Shown: piece after piece, positions 43,041-55,000 of the stretch | Position numbering within the stretch: position 1 is the stretch's first letter | Layout: each line of letters starts with the position of its first letter | Source: Zoroaster sp. YZ-2022 | Lineage: Eukaryota > Echinodermata > Asteroidea > Forcipulatida > Zoroasteridae | Assembly: GCA_029582265.1 (NCBI GenBank) | Contig: CM055833.1 | Location: 28,610,288-28,674,287, forward strand | Direction of reading: 5' to 3' | DNA: 64,000 nucleotides | The notes under the pieces: model-generated | Database searches by the model: none | Told to the model about the DNA's origin: nothing | Seen by the model: only the letters and a program-made list of their open reading frames with translations | Translations under genes and position numbers: made by a program

Positions 43041-46000
43041 GTAAGTAATCCTATGGTTTCCAATTCCAATTCAAAATGGTGCATATTGATAGAACAACAT
43101 CTGTTCTATGTTCTTACGAAGTTTCCTCACTTTTACACGTATTTCCAAGCTTTTCCAGCCATTTTTAAAGTCAGAGATGCGAGAGTCATGACCTCTGCAT
43201 TATTGCATTTATCATGATTGCACACGGAATCCATGTTTCATGGTTTTTGAACGGGAATAGGTTGCTGTAGTTTTTAGTTTTTTGTTTGTGTCAGATATGT
43301 GCAAGAACTGTATAAAACATCATAGGAAGACAATTAGATTTCAGTCCTGTCGCCATCTTTGCTTTTCCAACCCTTGTTGCCATTTCTTTCAACGCGGGCG
43401 TTGCCTGTGGAAGAAAGAGTCGAAAAATATTCATGTGGTTGAGGTTCTGTATTTGCATGAAAGGGACCGTCTCGCTTTTGGAGCTCTCGCGTCATGACAT
43501 GGTAAAAAAAAGTGGATAGTTGTGGCAGAAGCAGACAGATTAGGGAAAACAGAGAATTGTTGATTATTTTGTGAAGATATGTGGGCATTTTCCATGCATG
43601 TTGACTGTATTGAAAATTGGCAGACATGTTAAATGTATACTGCATGTGAACGTGAATAATTGATGACCCACTTGCGGTCGTGACCGCATTGAATTTGATG
43701 TCTGGTGTTAAAAGCCCGCCAACTCAAGGATCAAGCAAAATCTCAGCAATTTTGAAAGCTCTAGCTGAAGTGGCTTCTTACATTTTGATTTTAACAAGAT
43801 CGACAAATTTTAACTAAAGAAATTTGGAGGGGCTATCTTGGGAAAACATAAAGGTCAGGGAAACAGAAAATGGAATTTTCTTTGAATGGGTTTTTGTTGC
43901 GTCTGATGACAACATTTTGAATGCGATCGGAAATGAGATTCTATGCAGGAAATGTTTTAACACGTCTCAACTTGCGTCGGCTTCGGGTTTTTCACTGATT
44001 GAATGAAATAAACAGGAGTGACAAATATGCATATTTTAACCATTTTTCATATTTATTTTATGATTTTATGATAATGTGCAAATTGTAGCCTTATTTTTCA
44101 AATTGATGGATCTTCCTAGACATGCTTGATAGTTTCAACTGATGGTAGTGACGTCAAGTTGGTTTTGGAATATGTTTTGAACATTGGAAATGTTAATCAC
44201 TGAAGCATGTAGACGTGCTTTTTACTAGTTATTTTTTATATATAAATGTCTTTGTTGCATGTTGGCAAATTATCATTATTATTATGTAAGCTGTTAATTG
44301 AAGGTGTTTGTAAGGGTGTGTGTGGATGTGGGAAGTTAGCGTGGATTCGTTTAGTACGAATTGTTCTGTATATGAAATGGATTGAATGAATGAATGTCAG
44401 GGTTGTAGGATATGTGTGGCTGTCATAGTTGTGTACGTGCGGGGGGGACGTGTGTGTGTACGTGTGGGGATTATGTTTGGGTTGAAATTCCATTGTTTTG
44501 TGAGTGTGGTGTTATTAACGTTGACCTTATAATTGGACTAAATAGGGGTCAGGTGGCCACGCGCGCAGGAAATTATGTTACTCGGTCGTGAAAAGGTTCT
44601 TTTTTGTGGTGGCGGTTTTGGTTATAAAGTGGATGTTTGTGTAGGTGTAAAGTGATGTTCATTACATCATGGATGAAGGGATACAGTGACTGTGTACCTG
44701 ATCACTTTATGTAAAGGTTAACTGCACAATTAATTTACATGTTAGTTTTCTGTTAATTTGTGGCATTGGGTGATTTTGTCTTGACTTTATTTCAAAAATA
44801 TAAATCATAAACTTTGAAGCTATTTAGTATTTTTGTTTGTTACAGTTATATAAAATCATAAATGGCATAAATAAATGTATTCCTTTTTGGCACATTGGTT
44901 TTATTTTTCATATGGCATTAGCTTAATGATTATGTGATAAATAATATTTTAGTAATGGTGTTGGATTCAATATATATAAATAGTTTCATGGTTTTATGTG
45001 GCAATTTTTTTTTAAGAACAAGTGTTGTCAGCCGAGCTGCTACTTAATGATAAAACTTATGAATGTTCCCTCTACTCATGAATGCTCTATCAAGCGTGCT
45101 TTCCAATTAATGCGCATATTCCAATCTTTGTTAGCTGTGCCCTCGTTATGTAGCTTTTTTCCATCTACAAAATGATGTCCATTACATTCTTATAAATTGA
45201 TCTCTTACTGTTCATCAAATCTTGTTTAGCAAGGAGAGAAAGACTCAAATGGCATCAATCGGCCCTTCAATGATCTTGATGAAGACGACATGGGTGGATT
45301 GGAATCCATTGCCAAGAAATTTGAGGAGAAATATGTGAGCATTCTTATAATTTTTAACATATTTTAAATGCATTTACACTATTTTGTACTAAATGAATAA
45401 ATATTATTAAAGTCAATTCTTCATGTCATACACAAATTACGATTGTTGGTTTTATCTAAATTGGTTTATTTTGTTCATTCGGTAACTGTGTAAAGTAACT
45501 CTTTAATTTCATCAAACTATAAATAACTCTTTATGATGTTAAATGTATGTTCAGTTTCTGCTCTCTGTGCGCGTTGCCTCAGACCTGCGCGTCGGCATTT
45601 TTAATTTTTAATTTTTTTTTGCTATGAAACGATGTCCAATTGCAGCCAAAATTACTGGATCGATTGGAATTCTGCTGCGCTGTGTTCGAAAGGACTTTTT
45701 CACATAGGGGTATGAATGTTTGCCCGATTTGTGAGGCCTCTCTTAGCCACCATACTTTGTGTATGGGAAATTTGGTCTGGTTCCAATAACCGCGTATACA
45801 TATATCGTGTATTTCACTGGTTGGCAAAAAAAAAAGATCACCAAAAAAAAGCCCGTCACCGCACCAATTTTGAAACTGAAGACATTTTTTTTTTGCCTTA
45901 TGACTGATACCATAATTTATTTTTAATTTGGATGATTGTTTTTCTAGGCTCCAAAGAAAGGAAAGAAGAGAAAACATGTATTCATTGATGAGCTGATAGA

Positions 46001-49000
46001 CGTTGGTATGGGGTATGATGAAACAGACCCATTTGTAGACAACTCGGAATGTGTATGTATCTTACATTTTTTTTCCAGATGACAAAATATTAAACATATC
46101 TCACGGACCTTTCCGTATAAAAAATGAAAGAAAGAATATAATTTCACATTTTAATTTAAAAATTATACATTTATACAGGCCTCGTTTTTAACCACGGCCA
46201 CTGTTTCCATTGCCGTGGTACCCCTCTGAGTTGGCTGTAATGCCCCTTTGGTTGGCCTTGAAATTTTGATGCAGCCAAGGCCAAAGTGGCTGTGCCCTCT
46301 CAATCCTTAAGTTTGAGGCCAGTTTATGTGTATTTTTTACAATCTCCTTTCAGAAAGGAAATATAGTAATACATTAACCCTAACCTTCCCAAATCCTTTA
46401 AAATCCTCTTTGCTAAAGTGAAGGATTTTGAAGGATTGAGGTTACATGCTACATGCTCTTTGCTAAAGTGAAGGATTTTGGAGGATTGAGGTTATTAGGC
46501 ATGCTTGCCTTTCCATGGTACATGTACATCCATGTTTGTTGTAGTGATTGCAAGGTCAGTGCTTGGGTCAGTGGACACCGTTTATTGCTCCATGCATGCA
46601 GGGAGGGGCCCTGGCCATGTACATGTATCACAGATTAGAAACACATGTGTGCATACATGTCATGTGCTTGCTTTACTACTGGAGGATTTTGGAAGATTCA
46701 GGTTATGTGTAAGCAAATGGGCCTAGGGAGTTAGGAAGGATTCAGGTTATGTGTAAGCAAATGGGCCTAGGGAGTTAGGAAGGATTCAGGTTATGTGTAA
46801 GCAAATGGACCTAGGGAGTTAGGAAGGATTCAGGTTATGTGCAAGCAAATGGGCCTAGGGAGTTAGGAAGGATTCAGGTTATGTGTAAGCAAATGGACCT
46901 AGGGAGTTAGGAAGGATTCAGGTTATGTGCAAGCAAATGGGCCTAGGGAGTTAGGAAGGATTCAGGTTATGTGTAAGCAAATGGGCCCAGGGAGTTAGGA
47001 AGGATTCAGGTTATGTGTAAGCAAATGGGCCTAGGGAGTTAGGAAGGATTCAGGTTATATGTAAGCAAATGGGCCTAGGGAGTTAGGAAGGATTCAGGTT
47101 ATGTGTAAGCAAATGGGCCTAGGGAGTTATGAAGGATTCAGGTTATGTGTAAGCAAATGGACCTAGGGAGTTATGAAGGATTCAGGTTATGTGTAAGCAA
47201 ATGGGCCTAGGGAGTTAGGGTTAAGGGGAAGGTACAACATTGTTATTTACCAGATTATCAAAATAACAAATTATTTTCTAAAAACTCTCTTGGTGAAAAC
47301 TTGGTGATTGTATCAATCGTCCTGATAAATTATTTCCTGGGAATTGCTTTCATCTTATAGAAAACAGGAATTGTTATGTAAACAAATTTTTACATAAAAG
47401 CAGGGGAAAAGGGGGGGTAAAAAACAGGGGAGAAAGGAAACATGATTTTTATTGATTTTTTTGTTTTAAATTTGACAGACCACTCGTCCCATTACAGTTC
47501 CCCTGTCCCTGTTCAGTACAGAAGGAAACTAACTTCTATTATTATTTTCTCCAGTATGATGAGCTGGTTCCCGATGTGCTGACAACCCAGTTGGGAGGGT
47601 TCTACATCAACCAGGGTCAACTGCATTTCAGAGAGAGGTCCGACTCTGAAAACAGCGGCGACTTTCAGGATGTCATACGTAGGAAAAAGACACCAAAGGT
47701 ATGGTCTGGTTTTATTTAAATTTAATCAAGTTATTTTGCACGGTATGACAACAACAAGACCAAAAAGGGAATAATAATAATAATAATTTAAAACTTATAG
47801 AGCGCTGTTTTCATAAAATGATCAACAGCACTTTACAAATATGTTCCATTAAAAATACGCATATCTCATTAAAAATTAGAACACTTTGAACATTTTGAGT
47901 AACATGTTTAGATCAATATGTTTTGCCAATTGTCCTGGCCCTCCATTATAATCCTGCTACTTTCTCATCAAAGAAAATATAAACACACCCCCTTGTTGTA
48001 ATTTCCCAAAAATTCAAACAACATTAACCCTCCTACTATTGCTGCACTTTAGGGGGAAGTTGCTACAGAGGTCAAACCAGTCAACTGCTTGTTTTGACTG
48101 TTGACCCAAATGTGCATACAGGGGCATTTTTGACTGGTTTTTACTGTCATTTTGACCACCCTGATCAATACCAGACAATGCTTTTACCAGTCAAAAACGG
48201 TCGACTCATTTTGACCTGTAATGTACTTACCGTATTTTCCTGCGTATAAGATGCTCGGTGTATAAGGCGCATTACCCCAGAATCGGGGGAATGTGATTAA
48301 AGTGTCAACGTACAAGGCGCACCGCCGTATAAGGCGCACCATGACCGCTCAATATATAGTGCAGTGCATGCCAGAAGCGCTATAGCACGACCATGCCGCC
48401 ACCACCACGCTGGCGTGTACTAGGAAAGTAGTCTGGTTGCGCCCAAGTGATCCCGCGGTGTTGTGCGTAATACACTGTGATTAATAATCGAGGTGAAAAA
48501 CAGACACGGCAAAGTTGACAACCTTGCACACATCGCATAGAGACTTAGTCATTAAGCGTTGTAGATAAAAATGCGCGATCGTGTGCGATGTTGGGCATGC
48601 TATTTTTAGAAACAGGGATTTCTGCTTTTGATGCGACACACGAGTGAGGTCTTTCGTGAGTATTATTTACGGTGAATGAATGCATGAAAATCTTGCGCTA
48701 ACGACCTTCATTGGAAAACACGGCCGCTTTGTTAGGTTGAGGTCCACCGAAAGTTACACAAGCGGTAATCATCACTTTGATCTCAAGCGACACCAGATAA
48801 GGCGCACCGTTAGATAAGACGCAGTGACGTTTTCGTACCTTTGAAAGTCAGATAAGCCGCGTCTTATACGCAGGAAAATACGGTACTACATGTAAGGTTT
48901 GACAGTGTTTGACTTTTAAGTGCATTAGATATACCTTGGCAAGTATATTAACATTTTGACTGATTTTGACCATTGTAGTAGTAGGAGGGTTTTAATTGAT

Positions 49001-52000
49001 GTATAAATGGCGATGGTTATACAAAAATGTTCCTCAAGAGCAGCGATGTAAAAATATCTGTGTGTTTTCCCGACCTACTTCATTGGACTTGATTTCGTTT
49101 ATTAAATTTGGTTCTGTTTATTTCAATGTCATTTGTACTCACATGAATAGAAGTACTCAGGGTTTTTCTTTGTTCGTATTTTATAGAAGAAGCATAGGAA
49201 GTCAGCAGACGATGAGAGGAAGGAAGGCAAGAGAAAGAGAAACTCGTCTTCATCATCTGATAAAGCTGCCAAGAAGATGCGGAAACAGCTGCAGAGACAA
49301 TTAGGGTAACATTTTTATTTATAACATTAAGATAAACTTCTATAGGTATGCTTACTTTCTTTGAATCAAGATATACATTGAAGGGAAGGTACAACATTGG
49401 TAATGTTGGCAAAACTGCTTCTATGAGTGTGCTTACTCTCTTTGAATCAAGATATACATTGAAGGGAAGGTACAGCATTGGTAATGTTGGCAGAACTGCT
49501 TCTATGAGTGTGCTTACTCTCTTTGAATCAAGATATACATTGAAGGGAAGATACCACATTAGTAATGTTGGCAAAACTGCTTCTATGAGTGCTTACTCTC
49601 TTTGAATCAAGATATACATTGAAGGGAAGGTACCACATTAGTAATGTTGGCAAAACTGCTTCTATGAGTGTGCTTACTCTCTTTGAATCAAGATATACAT
49701 TAAAGGGAAGGTACCACATTAGTAATGTTGGCAAAACTGCTTCTATGAGTGTGCTTACTCTCTTTGAATCAAGATATACATTAAAGGGAAGGTACCACAT
49801 TAGTAATGTTGGCAAAACTGCTTCTATGAGTGTGCTTACTCTCTTTGAATCAAGATATACATTGAAGGGAAGATACAGCATTAGTAATGTTGGCAAAACT
49901 GCTTCTATGAGTATGCTTACTCTCTTTGAATCAAGATATACATTAAAGGGAAGGTACCACATTAGTAATGTTGGCAAAACTGCTTCTATGAGTGTGCTTA
50001 CTCTCTTTGAATCAAGATATACATTAAAGGGAAGGTACCACATTAGTAATGTTGGCAAAACTGCTTCTATGAGTGTGCTTACTCTCTTTGAATCAAGATA
50101 TACATTGAAGGGAAGGTACCACATTAGTAATGTTGGCAAAACTGCTTCTATGAGTGTGCTTACTCTCTTTGAATCAAGATATACATTGAAGGGAAGGTAC
50201 CACATTAGTAATGTTGGCAAAACTGCTTCTATGAGTGTGCTTACTCTCTTTGAATCAAGATATACATTGAAGGGAAGGTACCACATTAGTAATGTTGGCA
50301 AAACTGCTTCTATGAGTGTGCTTACTCTCTTTGAATCAAGATATACATTGAAGGGAAGGTACAGCATTGGTAATGTTAGCAAAATTGCTTCTATGAGTGT
50401 GCTTACTCTCTTTGAATCAAGATATACATTAAAGGGAAGGTACAGCATTGGTAATGTTGGCAGAACTGCTTCTATGAGTGTGCTTACTCTCTTTGAATCA
50501 AGATATACATTGAAGGGAAGGTACAGCATTGGTAATGTTGGCAAAACTGCTTCTATGAGTGTGCTTACTCTCTTTGAATCAAGATATACATTAAAGGGAA
50601 GGTACAGCATTGGTAATGTTGGCAGAACTGCTTCTATGAGTGTGCTTACTCTCTTTGAATCAAGATATACATTGAAGGGAAGGTACAGCATTGGTAATGT
50701 TGGCAAAACTGCTTTGATGAGTGTGCTTACTCTCTGTGAATCAAGATATACATTGAAGGGAAGGTACAGCATTGGTAATGTTGGCAAAACTGCTTCTATG
50801 AGTGTGCTTACTCTCTTTGAATCAAGATATACATTAAAGGGAAGGTACAGCATTGGTAATGTTGGCAGAACTGCTTCTATGAGTGTGCTTACTCTCTTTG
50901 AATCAAGATATACATTAAAGGGAAGGTACCACATTGGTAATGTTGGCAGAACTGCTTCTATGAGTGTGCTTACTCTCTTTGAATCAAGATATACATTAAA
51001 GGGAAGGTACCACATTGGTAATGTTGGCAAAACTGCTTCTATGAGTGTGTTTACTCTCTTTGAATCAAGATATACATTGAAGGGAAGGTACCACATTGGT
51101 AATGTTGGCAAAACTGCTTCTATGAGTGTGTTTACTCTCTTTGAATCAAGATATACATTGAAGGGAAGGTACCACATTGGTAATGTTGGCAAAACTGCTT
51201 CTATGAGTGTGTTTACTCTCTTTGAATCAAGATATACATTGAAGGGAAGGTACAGCATTGGTCATGTTGGCAAAACTGCTTTGATGAGTATGCTTACTCT
51301 CTTTGAATCAAGATATACATTGAAGGGAAGGTACAGCATTGGTAATGTTGGCAAAACTGCTTCTATGAGTGTGCTTACTCTCTTTGAATCAAGATATACA
51401 TTGAAGGGAAGGTACAGCATTGGTAATGTTGGCAGAACTGCTTCTATGAGTGTGCTTACTCTCTTTGAATCAAGATATACATTGAAGGGAAGGTACAGCA
51501 TTGGTAATGTTGGCAAAACTGCTTCTATGAGTGTGCTTACTCTCTTTGAATCAAGATATACATTAAAGGGAAGGTACAGCATTGGTAATGTTGGCAGAAC
51601 TGCTTCTATGAGTGTGCTTACTCTCTTTGAATCAAGATATACATTGAAGGGAAGGTACAGCATTGGTAATGTTGGCAAAACTGCTTTGATGAGTATGCTT
51701 ACTCTCTGTGAATCAAGATATACATTGAAGGGAAGGTACAGCATTGGTAATGTTGGCAAAACTGCTTCTATGAGTGTGCTTACTCTCTTTGAATCAAGAT
51801 ATACATTGAAGGGAAGGTACAGCATTGGTAATGTTGGCAAAACTGCTTCTATGAGTGTGCTTACTCTCTTTGAATCAAGATATACATTGAAGGGAAGGTA
51901 CAGCATTGGTAATGTTGGCAGAACTGCTTCTATGAGTGTGCTTACTCTCTTTGAATCAAGATATACATTAAAGGGAAGGTACCACATTGGTAATGTTGGC

Positions 52001-55000
52001 AAAACTGCTTCTATGAGTGTGCTTACTCTCTTTGAATCAAGATATACATTAAAGGGAAGGTACCACATTGGTAATGTTGGCAAAACTGCTTCTATGAGTG
52101 TGTTTACTCTCTTTGAATCAAGATATACATTGAAGGGAAGGTACCACATTGGTAATGTTGGCAAAACTGCTTCTATGAGTGTGTTTACTCTCTTTGAATC
52201 AAGATATACATTGAAGGGAAGGTACCACATTAGTAATGTTGGCAAAACTGCTTCTATGAGTGTGTTTACTCTCTTTGAATCAAGATATACATTGAAGGGA
52301 AGGTACAGCATTGGTCATGTTGGCAAAACTGCTTTGATGAGTATATGTACTCTCTTTGAATCACGATATACGTTTCTAGCCAAAATGCCTCAGGAGTTAG
52401 GGTAGATAATGACAAAAAACGCAAATGCATTCAATTTTTGAATATTCATTCTATCATGGAATTTAGGAAAGAGTACTCGTTCATAATTTTGTTATTGAAA
52501 TTATTTAACTTTTCTGAAAAGTAACAGCCCCTCAGACAAAATTATTTCTAGAGAAGCTTTACACCGAGTAAGTTTTACATTACAATTTGACAATTTGGTT
52601 GTTTTTTCATTACCAATTCTGTACTTTACTTTTTATTTCATATGGTTTCATGTAGTTTCATTAGCCTAATGATAAGAAGTAATAATAATCTGCTTGGCAG
52701 ATACCAGTGTATATAAGTACTCATTATTATTTATTATTTTTATTTCAAATTTTAGAAAACCAGGCAGAAAGAAGAATTTATCCAGTCGCATACCAACGGT
52801 TGCCGAACTACTGAAGCAACGAGAGGAAGCCAAATATCAGGTGACTGATAAAGATTCTCCGACAGAGTTTGTCGCAAACACTACAAGCAATGCAACCAAA
52901 GCGTCAACAAACAATGCACAGGCCAAAGCGACAAACGGTTTGCCGCCTCCGGTGGACGTCACAGATCTCAATGCTTCCATCGGGGACATCGACCCTTCGC
53001 TTGATCTGGGACTCATCATGTCAGACTTGAAAATGGACAGCGACATGGCAGCTGCCATGGAGGAAGCTCTGAAAGGACCTATGAGTGCGGGCGACACAAC
53101 GGCTCTGGAGGATAACGAGGGAGGGTCAGGGTCATCCGGAAATAACGGGGATGACGGGATGGACACTGATGGACAGGAACCATTACCTACTGGATTGCCA
53201 GCATCCCTTGTGTCATATGTGGACAAAATTAAAGAGGTGACATAATAATAATAATAATAATAATAATGTGGACTTATATGGCACACGTATCCACCAAACT
53301 GGTGCTCAAGGCGCATTACATTATTATCCTTGCTCATCAGGCTCATAAATCATTCCTGAAAACATCTCAGCTCCCTGGGGAGTATACAGCTCAATTGCTG
53401 CCATAATCAGCGCATATGGGCTAATCAAACACAACAACCAACTCTGCCCTCACAGGTACCCATTTACCCCTGGGTGGAGAGAAGCAATTATGGTAAAGAG
53501 TCTTGCTCAAGGACACAAGCACCCCGGTCGCAGCTGGGATTCGAACCCACATTCTGACGACTCAGCCATCAGAACACAAATCCGATGCACTAAACCGCTC
53601 GACCATGGCACTCCATGGTTTTCATGCAAAAAAATGTTTTTCATATATGCTGAGGTATACATTTTTCAGAGCTGCCAACCAGTACGATTTTGTCGTATTT
53701 CATACAATAAAACGATTAAAATACGACACTACGATATACATGTAAAAAAATACGATTTCTTAAAAAAATACCAACTAAAAATTTATATTGCCTGGTTACT
53801 ACTTCTTTCCGTCCGCGCGCACAAACCTTACGGTATTTTTCTGCAGGAGAAAACAAAGCTCCAAAAGCCGGAGAAAGGCGCGAGTTAAGTTTCTTGTAGT
53901 CGTTACCGATCGCACCCACTGTTGATGAAACAAAGTACTGGCTGAATTCCTACTTGGCAGCCTAACGAATTTTCCTATTGGCTGAATTCCGACATTATGT
54001 AGGAATTCAGCCAATAAAAAAATTAAATGTAGTACATATGCCACGTAACAAATTTTCCTATTGGCTGTCTGCCTTTGAACCTACTTACCATGCACGCAAG
54101 TGATTTTAATGTGGGTTTCCCAGTACTGCTTGGGTACCAATTGATACACGTGTTTACTACACGTTTTGGTTTTATGGGCACCAGCGGTAAGCCAATTTTG
54201 CCGTCTTTTTACGTCAACTGGAATAGCTTTTTAACGTTTGTTTGCATTTATAACAACAGCAAAAAGATCGTTTTTTTCTCGTCTAGTGTTGGCATTTGTT
54301 ATGCAAGATATAATGAAGGGCACGGCAATTTATTGCCGTGAAATGTCACAGTGATTTTGGGGGCATCGCAGCAATGGCACAGACCGACGGCAATTTCGAG
54401 GCCTGCATGTGTTCTGAGTGTACGTTATCGCTCGCATGTGTGCACCACATTTTGTGTAAGTACGTGAGTGTGTACTGTACTGGCTGTGCATGCAGCGTAT
54501 GTGATCAACATGGCGACCTCCATGAGGTGATTTTCGTCGTGCGAGGTGCATGTTTTTTTTTGTCTGTCATCAACATCGGCATTGTTTTTGCATCGTTACC
54601 ATCATCATGGCTTCTTCGTCATCCAAAATAAGGAAACAAACATTCAAGCAGGAGTATACGACACGATGGCCGTACATTGTGCAATCAAAGAAAAGACATT
54701 AACACAACGAGATGTACATATCTATGCTTGTGATTTGTTTGTTTATTAAGAAGATGATTTTTGTGTTAAAAATAGTATTTTTGGGGATTGTGAATATGAT
54801 TTTTTGTCTGCTGGGGTTGGCAGCTCTGATTTTTGTACATTGATTTGTTGTCATTTAACCTTTGGTCATTTGAAATTTGGTCATTTGAACTTTGGTCATG
54901 TGACCTTTGGACAACAGCAATGACCCATGGCCGTAGTGATAATGTTTTTTTATTTTCTCCTTACATTTATTATATTATCTCTTTGTTTAGGCTGCAAGGA

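Noticed and set aside
49528..52405. 938-codon plus-strand and 576-codon minus-strand frames over the 81-bp satellite
   Set aside because: Both strands stay open because 81 is divisible by 3. The array lies wholly inside ubinuclein intron 5, and the translated repeat has no known domain.
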